From Deltaproteobacteria bacterium (GTDB taxonomy: Bacteria; Myxococcota_A; Polyangia; DRWM01; JAAZOP01): 64,000 nt of DNA. Shown here piece by piece: positions 16,601 to 25,500 of this stretch. A model generated the notes under the pieces. That model was not told where the DNA came from and made no database searches. It was given only the letters and a program-made list of their open reading frames with translations. The first letter of the stretch is position 1, and every line of letters starts with the position of its first letter. Both the position numbers and the translations under genes were made by a program. The stretch covers positions 30,079 to 94,078 of the forward strand of contig JACRCX010000142.1 of the NCBI GenBank assembly GCA_016218815.1. The letters run 5' to 3'.

Positions 16601-16825
16601 CGGCCCGAGGTGTTGGCGGACGGCAGGCAGCGGATCGCGGTGCCGGCCGAGGCGGCGCGATTGGCCGCCCTACCCCGCCAGGTGGTCACCACCGCGACCG
16701 ACACCGCGCGTCTCGAGGCGCTGGGCTACATCCAGAAGGCGGCGGACGCGGATGCCGGCACGGATGCCGACGGTGACACGTCGGGCGCGGATGCGGATGC
16801 CGAAACCACCGGTGAACGCAAGTAG
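13658..16825 (+). CDS. Flippase (LPG-synthase TM-type) fused to alkaline-phosphatase/sulfatase-superfamily domain
   Basis: 1055 aa membrane protein. Residues 1-325 carry about eight hydrophobic helices and match the lysylphosphatidylglycerol-synthase TM / AglD-type flippase family (GRFIGTFTPSTIGLDGYRMY; LPISLSGLGVREAAF). A low-complexity hydrophilic linker follows (about 328-355), encoded by octamer repeats. Four or five more helices (about 360-535) precede a C-terminal sulfatase/alkaline-phosphatase fold (about 553-1010): NVVLIMIDTMRVD, WTKPSVASILTGRFPSAHG, MDPHDPY, WSDHGEEFQDHG. The usual C-x-P-S-R formylglycine site is replaced by T607-K-P-S-V, so a Thr nucleophile and phosphatase or phosphotransferase activity are more likely than sulfatase. 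Tail is Asp-rich. ATG 13658 starts a normal membrane N-terminus. Confidence 0.88.
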   Translation: MKSAKKIVGFGVKLLVSFGLVAFVLYKIGQQAEWDQLKDRLAAIDPGWTTLAVLAQLAAMACTLGRWKLLLDGQQMVVPWKHLLGAFMIGRFIGTFTPSTIGLDGYRMYDIAKHSGKVAPAVSVILVEKVIGFFVLSVLVLATLPWGFDILPTSTLSAVAVLYLIPVTLSLVLLVKPSLIQRLLGVFFRPGTKLGKKVETAAAAVTTYEAQRGKLLRAVALGFPVHIFSIFIFIFTGYAIGAPVSVTEMLFVGPLVITATVLPISLSGLGVREAAFIYLLTKAGVTTTEAALLSFLGYVIGRAISMAGGVVWLARRIGYKVEITGKAMEGRADEGAGGRADERTSGRTDEEEPERALLGAVKHVWTGATAGLLAGMVVGVLEMTYILLRIPPPRPWGSLLYAGGLYGVFLMVAGAGTGLGLWLLARFFSEKRRWLRATAEGLWAGLTMAMISGLALVIVRFRVFRDWFDERLPPMSAGGLGLQLLMLVVFGALFVGGYLGLRKALRAKRAAWFRRTWGPLVPIAAMLLPGLLGMALASERGVGGNRNAPRPPAGSPNVVLIMIDTMRVDEVGAYNPEAAKRKQTPNIDQLAKESIVFRQAFANASWTKPSVASILTGRFPSAHGAVSKDDALPDGARTIAELLSAKGYRTAGVVTNYNLAPDFNFQQGFDEYRYLTPRYFLGADDTTAKLALYQIFRLFHERYFTGAHDVERYYQDAKRTTDEGLAWLDRHRAAEPDRPFFLWVQYMDPHDPYFAHDGTGEVYGHAINPDPPKEKRDRILDVYRQEIRFTDEHVGRLLDGLRERGLLDDSVVVLWSDHGEEFQDHGDWWHGTSLYDELVHVPLMVRPPRTTPRVGWDRPPMRLSHLDVPFWVSLVDVPYTVLSEAGYTAQELAGFGQQGADLIAPRTQALVFMEEDHQGNVLRALRWTDASGQPFKLIEAEAIARPGLRPEELYSVAGTDRAAPLTAEATAAREHEDLTAQRPEVLADGRQRIAVPAEAARLAALPRQVVTTATDTARLEALGYIQKAADADAGTDADGDTSGADADAETTGERK
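14645..14712. repeat. Octamer repeat inside a coding linker
   Basis: Degenerate GCGGACGA octamers (three consecutive perfect or near-perfect units at about 14680-14705) encode an Arg/Asp/Glu/Gly-rich segment between the two halves of the flippase-phosphatase fusion. The reading frame is kept. Same family as the non-coding copy at 10033-10080. Confidence 0.8.
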
Positions 16826-16986
16826 ACGATGCGCGGAGCCCAGAGCCAGGAGTCTTCTCGGCGTCAGTCATCGCGCCCTCAGCGTCCGCCTGCGCCCTGA
16901 GCTTGTCGGAGGGTCAGCGGTAAGTCGGTCATGGCGCCCTCCCTTCCCCTCTGGCCAATCTCCGCCGTCGGGCTTAGGATGAAGCC

Positions 16987-17184
16987 ATGGTCGAGAAGGC
17001 AGTCGGGATCAAGGGCAAGCTGAAGAACCTCCTGTTGCAGGGGCTGGCGGGGCTGGCGCTGATCGTCGTCGCGTGGCTGGCGCTCTCCTTCCTCGTCGGC
17101 CTGGTCAAGTGGGTCGTCTCGATGGTGGTGCTGCTGGCCGCGGGCTACGTGGTGTGGCGCATCTTCAAGGCGGTCGTGCTGTGA
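16987..17184 (+). CDS. 65-aa small membrane protein
   Basis: Two predicted membrane helices separated by a short turn: LLLQGLAGLALIVVAWLALSF-type first helix and VVSMVVLLAAGYVVWRIF-type second helix, with Lys-rich N-terminus (VEKAVGIKGKLK) on the cytoplasmic side. The length and hairpin topology recall small stress or division-associated membrane proteins, but I recognise no family. It starts a same-strand group leading to the RND efflux genes, with 31 bp to the next gene. AGGATGAAGCC precedes the ATG. Confidence 0.7.
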   Translation: MVEKAVGIKGKLKNLLLQGLAGLALIVVAWLALSFLVGLVKWVVSMVVLLAAGYVVWRIFKAVVL

Positions 17185-17215
17185 ACCGCAGGGTGGTGGA
17201 GGGCGACAGAGGGGC

Positions 17216-17767
17216 ATGACGGTCCTTCTGCCCGCCGCGCTGCTGCTGTCGCTGGCCGAGACGCCGGGGGCGCCGCCGGATCGCGGGGAGTACGACGCCT
17301 CGCCGTCCTCGCCCATCCCGCCCGGTTGGTCCGAGCTGGATCTGCGGATCGACACGCCGGGCGCGGGGGTCGTGGTCGACACGGCGCAGCTCTGCGGCCT
17401 GCCGTGCCGGATGCTGCTGGCGCCCGGAGAGCACGCCTTCCGGCTGATGGCGCCCGATCTCGACGCGCGGGACTACACCCGGACGTTCGAGGAAGGAAGC
17501 TCGCTGCTCCTCGAAGGCGGGCTGGTCGAGGAGTCGCGCGACGGGTGGGGCATCGCGTTGTACGTGATCGGGGCCGCGGCGCTCTTGACCGCGACGGCGC
17601 TGGTCGCGGCCGACGTGGCGCTCAACGTCGGCTATGCCCAAGGCGACTGGACGAAGTCGTACGCGGCCGCAGGGCTGGGCCCCATCGGATTGGCGCTGTC
17701 GATCTGGGGAGCGGTACGCGGCGGCGACGTCGAGGCGATCGAGCCGAGCGAGTCGGTTGGACGGTAG
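17216..17767 (+). CDS. PEGA-like membrane protein
   Basis: 183 aa. A hydrophobic N-terminus (TVLLPAALLLSLAET) may be a signal peptide. The segment LDLRIDTPGAGVVVDTAQLCG-type (about 40-60), CRMLLAPGEHAFRL and DYTRTFE follow the PEGA pattern (small beta-sandwich near surface kinases and lipoproteins). Two hydrophobic helices (about 105-130 and 145-163) anchor it. It may be a regulator or scaffold for the adjacent transporter, which is inference from position only. The start has GGGGC rather than a strong SD. Confidence 0.65.
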   Translation: MTVLLPAALLLSLAETPGAPPDRGEYDASPSSPIPPGWSELDLRIDTPGAGVVVDTAQLCGLPCRMLLAPGEHAFRLMAPDLDARDYTRTFEEGSSLLLEGGLVEESRDGWGIALYVIGAAALLTATALVAADVALNVGYAQGDWTKSYAAAGLGPIGLALSIWGAVRGGDVEAIEPSESVGR

Positions 17768-17776
17768 CCAAGGCTA

Positions 17777-17804
17777 CTGGTCCTTGGTCATTGGTTCTTG
17801 GTTC
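17777..17804 (+). repeat. Heptad array, TTGGTxx type
   Basis: Four consecutive 7-mers: CTGGTCC, TTGGTCA, TTGGTTC, TTGGTTC, immediately after the stop of the PEGA-like gene. Another heptad array follows at 17833. Confidence 0.75.
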
Positions 17805-17832
17805 CGGGCAGGGGTGCCGGACAGGGGCGGCG

Positions 17833-17874
17833 TTCTGCATCTCCCGTTGCATGTTTTGCATTTTTCATTTTCCC
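17833..17874 (+). repeat. Heptad array, T-rich type
   Basis: Six consecutive 7-mers: TTCTGCA, TCTCCCG, TTGCATG, TTTTGCA, TTTTTCA, TTTTCCC. It is strikingly AT-rich for this genome and ends 22 bp before the GTG start of the efflux adaptor gene, so it may overlap that gene's leader or promoter. Confidence 0.75.
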
Positions 17875-17896
17875 CCTCCGCGCTATCCTTGGCGCC

Positions 17897-19087
17897 GTGG
17901 GTACGGTCAGGGCCGTTCTCGTCGTGTTGGCCGCGGGGCTCGTCGTCGCGGCGTGCCGTCCGTCCGAGTCGCAGGGGTCGCCGCAGGCCGGGCAGCCCGC
18001 GGCGCAGCGGGCGTGGCCGGTGCGCTGGGCGAAGGCGCGGGCCCTGGCGGGCGGCGAGGACTACGTCGACCTGGAGGCCCTGCTGAACTCGCCCTCGCGC
18101 GTGCCGTTGGGCTTCAAGGTCGCGGGGCGTCTGGCCGAGCTGCACTGCGAGGAAGGGTCGTTCGTCTCGGCCGATCCGGCGCAGCCGATCGGGAAGATCG
18201 AGACGACGGACTACGAGCTGGCGCGGCAGGCGGCGGATGCGACACTCAAGCGCGCGCAGGCCGCGTACGGCCGCGCGCACGGCGTCGGCGTCTCGCACGC
18301 CGAGCGCGAGCTGGAGCGGGGGCGCGAGGTCGCGGCGGCGGGCGTGATTCCCGAGCGCGACCTGCAGGGCCTGGAGACGCAGCTGGACGACATGGAAGCG
18401 CAGGCGGGCGAGGCGGCGGCCGCGGTCCTGCAGGCGCGGGCTCTCCTGGCGCAGGCGGAGCAGGCGCTGGCGGACACGGTGCTGGTGGCGCCGTTCGCGG
18501 GGCTGGTGGTCAAGCGGATGGCCGAGCCCGGGCAGCTCCTGGGGCAGGGGATGCCGGCGTGCGTCATCGAGCGCACCGACGGGCTGGACGCGGTGGCCAG
18601 CCTGCCGGGCAACCTGCTGGTTTCGCTGGTGCGCGAGCGCGCGCCGCTGGTCACGGTCCACGACGCCGGCAACGTGAAGCTGGACGGATCGATCGAGGCG
18701 GCGGCGTGGGCGGGCGACGTGGAGACGGGGACGTTTCCGGTGAAGGTGCGGGTGCCCAACCCGGACGGGAGGTTCCGTTCGGGGATGCGCGTCACGGTGC
18801 GCCTCTGGCTCTGCCGGGGCGGCGCCGAAGCCGGCGAGACGATCTGGGAGATCCCGCTCGAATCGGTCGTGTCGCTCGTCGGGAAGACCTGGGTCTTCGC
18901 GGCGGCGGCGGACGACCGGGCGGCGGTGCGGCGCATCGAGGTCGACGTCCGGGAGCTGGGGCGGGACGGGCTGGCGCGGGTGGCGGCGGCGTTCCCCGGG
19001 CCGGCGCTGGTGGTGGCCGAGGGTCAGTACGGGCTGCTGGACGTGGACGCGGTGGAGCTGCCGGTGCGCGAGGTCGCGCCGCCGTGA
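17897..19087 (+). CDS. RND efflux periplasmic adaptor lipoprotein (HlyD/AcrA family)
   Basis: 396 aa. GTG 17897 gives a compact signal peptide VRAVLVVLAAGLVVAAC with lipobox, anchoring the adaptor to the membrane; a longer open frame upstream runs through the repeat arrays and is rejected. The barrel-sandwich/lipoyl and hairpin part (about 50-210) contains a long coiled-coil with RELERGREVAAAG and LVAPFAGLVVKRMAEPGQL, the typical return strand of lipoyl domains. A beta-barrel region with VSLVGKTWVF follows. It joins the inner-membrane pump to an outer-membrane channel. Its stop overlaps the permease start (GTGA at 19084). Confidence 0.9.
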   Translation: MGTVRAVLVVLAAGLVVAACRPSESQGSPQAGQPAAQRAWPVRWAKARALAGGEDYVDLEALLNSPSRVPLGFKVAGRLAELHCEEGSFVSADPAQPIGKIETTDYELARQAADATLKRAQAAYGRAHGVGVSHAERELERGREVAAAGVIPERDLQGLETQLDDMEAQAGEAAAAVLQARALLAQAEQALADTVLVAPFAGLVVKRMAEPGQLLGQGMPACVIERTDGLDAVASLPGNLLVSLVRERAPLVTVHDAGNVKLDGSIEAAAWAGDVETGTFPVKVRVPNPDGRFRSGMRVTVRLWLCRGGAEAGETIWEIPLESVVSLVGKTWVFAAAADDRAAVRRIEVDVRELGRDGLARVAAAFPGPALVVAEGQYGLLDVDAVELPVREVAPP

Positions 19088-22000
19088 TCCGCCGCATCGT
19101 CGCGGGGGCGGTCAACAACTGGCACGTGACCCTGGCCGGGTTCCTCGGCATCATCGCCGCCGGAGTCATCGGTTACCTGGAGCTGCGCCGCCAGGAGGAT
19201 GCGAAGGTCCGGCCGCCGTACGCCCTGATCGTGACGATCTTCCCCGGCGCCGGGGCGGAGCGGGTGGAGAGCCTGGTCACGCGGCGGCTGGAGGAGGCGG
19301 TCGGGGCGATCGGGGACATCCGCTGGATCCAGTCGACCTCCCGCGCCAACGTCTCGATCATCAGCGTGCGGCTGGAGAACGGCGTCGACATCGACTCGCA
19401 CTGGCAGGACCTGCGGGAGCGGGTGGCTTCGGTGCGGGCGGAGCTGCCGGAGGGGGTGCGGGAGCCGAAGATCGAGACGAAGACGTTCGACGACGTGGGG
19501 GTGATCCTGCTGGCGGTGACGGCGCCGGGGCAGGAGTGGGACGACGTCGAGCGCCGGCTGCGGGACGAGGCGCGCTCGCTGGAGCGGCGGTTCGAGTCGA
19601 CGGCGGGGGTGGGGCGGGTCGAGATCCAGGGCGACCGCGAGGAGGAAGTCGCGGCGGAGCTGGATCTGGAGGCGATGAGCACGCGGCGGGTGACGCTGGA
19701 GCGGGTGCTCCAGGCGCTCGCGGCGCGCAACGTGCAGATCCCGCCGGGCAGCGTCGAGCAGGGCGCGACGTCGGTGGTCATCGAGGCGAGCGGCTTCTTC
19801 CGGTCGGAGCACGAGATCGGGGAGACGGTGGTCGACGTCACCGCCGCGGGGACCCCGGTGCGGCTGCGGGAGATCGGTCGGGTCGTGCGGCGGTGGAAGG
19901 ACGCCGAGGAGCGGGTGTACCGCAACGGGGCGCCGGCGATGCTCTTGACGATCTACCCGCAGGACTCGGCGGACCTGGTGGAGCTGGCCGACCGGCTGCG
20001 GGGGGTGATCGACGAGCGGTCGGCGGCGGCGCCGCCGGGGCTGCGGCTGGATATCGTGACGGACCAGGGCGAACGGATCGAGGAGCGGGTGGGGAGCTTC
20101 GTCGAAAACCTGTGGCAGGGGATGCTGATCGTCGTGGTGATCTCGATCTTCCTGCTCGGCGTGCGCAACGCGATCCTGGTCTCGATCGCGGTCCCGGCGT
20201 CGTGCCTGGGGGCGCTGTTCGTGATGTGGGCGACGGGGATCGACATCCACCAGGTCTCGCTGGGCGCGCTGGTCATCGCGCTGGGGATGCTGGTGGACAA
20301 CGCGATCGTGGTCGCGGACAACGTGGTGGCCCACCTGCGCCTGGGCAAGGACCGGGTGACGGCGGCGATCGACGGGGCGGCCGAGGTCAACATGGCGATC
20401 CTGTCGTCCACGTTGACGACGATCGCGGCCTTCATCCCGCTGATGATGATGCCCGGGCTCGCGGGCGAGTACGTCTCGACGCTGCCGTTCGTGGTCTCGG
20501 CGGCGCTGGCCTGGTCGTACGTCTTCGCGCTGCTGGTGACGCCGATGATCTCCGCGCGGGCGTTGGGCCCGAAGATCGGGCCGGTCGAACGAGCGCAGCA
20601 AGCGATCGCGCGGGGGTTCCGGCGAGCGTCGCGCGTCTTCCTCAAGGGACGCTGGCTGGTCGCGGCCGCGGCGGTCGCGGCGGTCGCACTCTCCGTCGCC
20701 GGCATGGGGCGGCTGGGGCTGCAGTTCTTCCCCAAGGCCGAGATGCCGTTCTTCCTGGTCGACGTCGAGGGGCCGGACGGCTCGACGGTCGAGCGGACGA
20801 CGCAGGCGGTGCGGGTGGTGGAGGCGCGGCTGCGGCGCGAGCCGATCGTGGCCGAGACGACGTCGAGCGTGGGGACCGCGGTGCCGCGGTTCTTCTACAC
20901 GCACTTCGCGCGGGAGAACGACCCGTCGCTGGCGGAGATCCTGGTGCAGGCCAAGCCGGGAACGTCGCCCGACGCGATCCATGAGACGGTGGAGCGGCTG
21001 AACCGCGAGCTGGTCGACATCCCCGACACCCGGGTGACGGGGCGCGAGATCGAGCTGGGGCCGCCCGTGGGGGCGCCGGTGGTGATCCGGCTGATCGGCG
21101 ACGACGTCGCGCTGCTGCGCAGCGCGAGCCGCACGCTGCGCACGGCGCTGCTGCACGACCCGGCGGTGACGCGCGCCGCGGACGACTTCGGGCAGGAGAC
21201 GCGCGAGGTCCGCGCCGTCGTGGACGACGGGCGGCTGTCGATCGCCGGACTATCGCACTACCACGTCGCGGCGACGATCCGCGCGGCCGTGGAAGGCGTC
21301 GCCGCGACCGCGTTCGACACGCACGACGACGAGATCGACGTCACCGTCCGCGCCAAGCCGGCCGATCGCGACGACTTCTCGCTGCTCGAGGATCTGTACC
21401 TCGACTCGCCGACCGCCGGGAAAGTGCCGCTGCGCCAGGTCGCGCGCCTGGAGCCGGTCTTCGACGTCGGCCGGCTGCACCGCCGGAACCTCGAACGGAC
21501 CCTGTCGCTCAAGGTCTGGTCCGATTCGCTCCTGGCGGCCGAATTGCAGCAACGGGTGGAGAAGGTGCTGGCCGGGTTCCAGGTGCCGCCGGGGGTCCGG
21601 CTCGAGCTGGGGGGGGAGTCGGAGGAACGCGACGAGGCGTTCGCGAACCTCGGGTACGCCGCGATCATCGCCGTCGCGGTCATCCTGGTCATCCTCGTGG
21701 CGCAGTTCCGCTCCTACCGGCAGGCGCTGCTCATCCTCACGACGATTCCCTTCTCCTTCGTCGGCGCATTCCTGGGCCTGTGGCTGCTCGACGCGCCGCT
21801 GGGCTTCATGGCGATGCTCGGGCTCATCTCGCTGTCGGGGGTCGTCGTCAACAACGCCATCCTGCTGCTCGAGTTCGTGAACATCGGCATCCGGAAGGGG
21901 ATGAGCGTGGACGAGGCGATCCTCGAGGCGAGCGCGGGCCGGCTGCGACCGATCCTGGCGACAAGCCTGACCACCGTGGTGGGCCTGTTGCCGCTGACGT

Positions 22001-22161
22001 TCTCGGGCGGGGGGTTCTGGGAGCCGATGGGGGCGGTGATGATCGGGGGGCTGTTGGCCTCCACCTTCCTCACCTTGATCGTCGTTCCGTCGCTCTGCCG
22101 CATCTTCATGGGGCGAGGAAAGCGGCTGACACCAGCCGTTGCGGAATCCAACGGTCCATAG
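19084..22161 (+). CDS. RND efflux permease (AcrB/MdtB-type)
   Basis: 1025 aa proton-driven inner-membrane exporter. GTG 19084 overlaps the adaptor stop by 4 bp. Family features in order: TM1 (residues ~8-30), periplasmic porter domain with FPGAGAERVESLVTRRLEE, TM block with LVIALGMLVDNAIVVADNV (proton-relay region; the second Asp is Asn as in several MdtB-type pumps), AFIPLMMMPGLAGEY, second porter domain, then SLSGVVVNNAILLLEFVN and GRLRPILATSLTTVVGLLP near the end. Both halves are complete. The outer-membrane factor is not encoded here. The sequence gives no substrate; hydrophobic compounds are more likely than metals. Confidence 0.95.
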   Translation: MIRRIVAGAVNNWHVTLAGFLGIIAAGVIGYLELRRQEDAKVRPPYALIVTIFPGAGAERVESLVTRRLEEAVGAIGDIRWIQSTSRANVSIISVRLENGVDIDSHWQDLRERVASVRAELPEGVREPKIETKTFDDVGVILLAVTAPGQEWDDVERRLRDEARSLERRFESTAGVGRVEIQGDREEEVAAELDLEAMSTRRVTLERVLQALAARNVQIPPGSVEQGATSVVIEASGFFRSEHEIGETVVDVTAAGTPVRLREIGRVVRRWKDAEERVYRNGAPAMLLTIYPQDSADLVELADRLRGVIDERSAAAPPGLRLDIVTDQGERIEERVGSFVENLWQGMLIVVVISIFLLGVRNAILVSIAVPASCLGALFVMWATGIDIHQVSLGALVIALGMLVDNAIVVADNVVAHLRLGKDRVTAAIDGAAEVNMAILSSTLTTIAAFIPLMMMPGLAGEYVSTLPFVVSAALAWSYVFALLVTPMISARALGPKIGPVERAQQAIARGFRRASRVFLKGRWLVAAAAVAAVALSVAGMGRLGLQFFPKAEMPFFLVDVEGPDGSTVERTTQAVRVVEARLRREPIVAETTSSVGTAVPRFFYTHFARENDPSLAEILVQAKPGTSPDAIHETVERLNRELVDIPDTRVTGREIELGPPVGAPVVIRLIGDDVALLRSASRTLRTALLHDPAVTRAADDFGQETREVRAVVDDGRLSIAGLSHYHVAATIRAAVEGVAATAFDTHDDEIDVTVRAKPADRDDFSLLEDLYLDSPTAGKVPLRQVARLEPVFDVGRLHRRNLERTLSLKVWSDSLLAAELQQRVEKVLAGFQVPPGVRLELGGESEERDEAFANLGYAAIIAVAVILVILVAQFRSYRQALLILTTIPFSFVGAFLGLWLLDAPLGFMAMLGLISLSGVVVNNAILLLEFVNIGIRKGMSVDEAILEASAGRLRPILATSLTTVVGLLPLTFSGGGFWEPMGAVMIGGLLASTFLTLIVVPSLCRIFMGRGKRLTPAVAESNGP

Positions 22162-22570
22162 CCAAGAACCTCGCAGTCTGCAGTAATATCAGCATCCTAT
22201 ACGCTACGTTTCCTTTTGACCCGGAACGTTTACGACGACAACGGCGGGCGTATCATCATGCGCCGCCGTAGTCGGGTCGGGCGGCATCTCGGTTCGGGGA
22301 CGTTCGTTGCGGGGCGAGCTGGTTCCTCGGTAACAATCGGCAATCACATGGTTCGCGAGGTCTTCGCGCGATGGGTTGTCTCCTCGCGACGACCCGTTGT
22401 CGCTCGGCACGGGGGTTGCTCAGGTAAGGCGCGCTTCCCGGGTCGAGTTGGTCGTCCCGGCGAGGCGGAGCGGAGACGACGGTCAGGGAACGCTCGCCGA
22501 ACCAGAGACGGAATCCACGTTCGAGCGAGTCATTCATCAACCGGGGGGTCGGGAAAGGACGGACAGAGGG
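22162..22570. other. 409-bp intergenic stretch with candidate promoter
   Basis: No credible gene. The first ~100 bp are AT-richer than the rest of the window and carry the promoter-like signal listed separately. The rest is ordinary GC-rich sequence with an open frame but no start or motif that argues for a longer cytochrome N-terminus. Confidence 0.5.
22229..22256 (+). promoter_or_regulatory. Candidate promoter upstream of the multihaem gene
   Basis: TTTACG (22229-22234), 16-nt spacer, then TATCAT (22251-22256). The -10-like hexamer matches five of six positions of TATAAT, which is notable in this GC-rich sequence. It would leave a leader of about 310 nt before the ATG at 22571. Confidence 0.3.
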
Positions 22571-25500
22571 ATGTCGGCCAAACAGAAGATCTGGATCGTG
22601 GCGGCGATTGCCGCAACCGCTCTAGCCGCCGGGTGCGGCGACGACTCGACCGGCTTGACGGGACCCCCGGGGGCTGCGGCGTGGGACCTGAACGAGAACG
22701 GGACGTGCGATCCCGCAACGGAGGACACCAACGGCGACGGCGAGTGCGACATGACGGACATCGCCCCGCCGCCCGGCGTCTCGTGCTGGGACCTCGACGA
22801 GAGCGGCACCTGCGACCTCGCCACCGAGGACACGAACGACGACGGCGCCTGCGATGTCCTCGACTGTCGCGGCGGTCACGACGGGTTCTCCTGCTGGGAC
22901 CTCGATGAGAGCGGTGACTGCGACCCGGCGACCGAGGACCTCAACGGCGACGACGCCTGCACCACGGCCGACTGCTACGGCGAGGACGGCGTCAGGTGCT
23001 GGGACCTCGACGAGAGTGGCGATTGCGACGTGGCGGCCGAGGACACCAACGACGACGGTGACTGCACGATCGCCGACTGCTCGATCCCCGGCACGGCCTG
23101 CTGGGATGTTGACGCCAACGGCGCCTGCGACGCGGCGACCGAGGACGTCAACGGCGACGGCGACTGCACGATCACGGACTGCTTCGGCATGAGCACAGGC
23201 ATCGTCGAGGGCTCGGTGGTCGACGAGTCCGGGGCGGGCATCGACGGCGCGACGGTCGCGTTCTTCCCCGGCACGGCGACGGCGACGGCCGACGCGACGG
23301 GTGAGTTCACGATCGACCTGCCGATCGGCGTCTACTCCGCCACGGCTTCCGCCACCGGCTACACCGACGCCTCGGTGGACAGCATCAGCGTCGTCGCCGG
23401 CGGAACCGCGACGCTCGATCCGATCGAGCTGGTCGCCGTCAACCCGCTCACGGCGAACGCGGGCGCGGACCAGCGCCAGGTCGGCTACGGCGCGACGGTC
23501 AGCCTGAGCGGCTCGGGCTCGGGCGCCACGGGCCTCACCTACGCCTGGACCCAAACCGCGGGCCCGACGGCGACGATCACCGGCGGCACCACGGCCACCC
23601 CGACGATCACCATGCCGACGCTCGACGCCTCCCTCACCGCCGCGGGAGACGGCTACGAGCTGCGCGACCGCACGGAGCTCCTCCCGATCTCGCCGCGCTA
23701 CCAGGGCTCGGTGACGATGCGCCTCACCGTCAGCGGCGACGGCTTCACCAAGACGGACGACGTCGTGATCACGGCGGCCGAGCCGGTCGGCTCGGTGCTG
23801 AACGTGGGCGTCGGCGTCAACGTCTTCTTCGTGGCGGCCGTGGGCACCGGGACGTACTCCTGGACCCTGACCCCGCCCTCGGGCGCCAGCGCGACCCTGC
23901 GCGGCGGCACGACGCGCACGCCCAGCTTCATCCCCGACGTCGCGGGCTCCTACACCCTGGCGCTCTCCGGCGGCCCGTCGTTCACGGTCGTTGCGGGCAA
24001 CTGGGAAGGCATGGCGTCGAGCTGCACGGGCTGCCACGACGGCTCGCCGGCCCCGGACGTGATGACGCCCTTCGCCGCCACGAACCATGCGACGGCGTTC
24101 CAGCGCAAGATCGACGACGGCACCGGCCACTTCGGCGGAAGCTGCGTTTCCTGCCATTCGGTCGGCTACAACGCCGCCGCAACGGGCAACAACGGCTTCG
24201 ACGACGTCGCTACCACGGCGGGCTGGGCCTTCCCGTCCACGCTGGCGGCGGGCAACTGGGCCGCGATGCAGACCGCGTACCCGGCGGTCGCGCGCCTGGC
24301 GGGCATCCAGTGCGAGAACTGCCACGGCCCGAACGACTCCGACGCGCACATGGCCGCCGACGGCTCGCGCGTGAGCCTGAACGCCGGCGTCTGCGCCCAG
24401 TGCCACGACTCCGGCTCGCACCACTACCGCCCGGCCGAGTGGGCCACTACGCCGCACTCCGACCTGGAGTTCGCCCGGGACGAGGGCGTGACGAGCACGA
24501 GCTGCGCGCGGTGCCACGGCTCCCAGGGCTACCTGGCGTATTCCGAGCGGCTCAAGACGGGCAATGCCGAGCCGTTCTCATCGGCCGATCTCACCGCGCT
24601 CGGCGTCACCGACGCGAACGTCGAGCCGATCACCTGCCAGACGTGCCATGACCCGCACGATGCGACCAACCCCAACCAGCTCCGCGTGTACGACAACATC
24701 GCCATGCTGCCCGCGGGCTTCGGCGTCGCCGGCGTCGGCAAGGGCGCCACGTGCATGAGCTGCCACAACACGCGCAACGGCACCTGCGTTCCGACCAGCA
24801 CCGGCACGGCGCCGTGGTGCGGCACGACCGGCCCCACGGTCTACTGGCTGCACGACGACAACGCCCCGACCGCGGCGCTCACCTCCTACAGCGGACCGCA
24901 CGCCCCGTCGCAGACCGACGTCCTGATGGGCATGAACGCCTACTTCGTCGGACCCGGCGGCTATTCCATCTCCCGCCACGCCGCGATTGGCGACACCTGC
25001 GTCGCCTGCCACATGCAGGCGAGCGAGTTCGGCGAGGGCTTCGGCGACCACACCTGGACCGTCAACGAGGAGCTGTGCGCCTCCTGCCACGGCGAAGGCG
25101 TCACCGGCGCCGCCACCCAGGAGACCGTTCGCTCCCGCATCGCGGATCTCGACGACGCGGTCGTCGACGAGACGGTCAGCGTGCTGTCCGGCATCGTCGG
25201 CGGCGGCGCCACGTATGCCGTCCGCGCCTGGGACGAGACGTCCGACTGCTACTCCTCCTCCTCCAGCTCCAGCTCCAACGTCGTGCTCAACCAGATCCCG
25301 ACCGCGGCGACCCTGGAGCACATCCACGGCCAGAGCGGCTTCTGCTTCACCGTGCCCACCGCGGTCACCTGGACCAAGGCCGGCACGGGCTGCAGCGGCA
25401 CCGTGACCAGCACCGAGGTCTGCATGCAGCTCGGCTCGCTCAAGACCGGCTCGCCGTTGGCTGCGGTCTTCGCGCCTACCGACGTCCTGGTCAAGGCGTT

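Noticed and set aside
17326..19083. Long upstream extension of the RND permease frame
   Set aside because: It runs out of frame through the PEGA-like and adaptor genes; the GTG at 19084 with GTGA overlap is the natural start.
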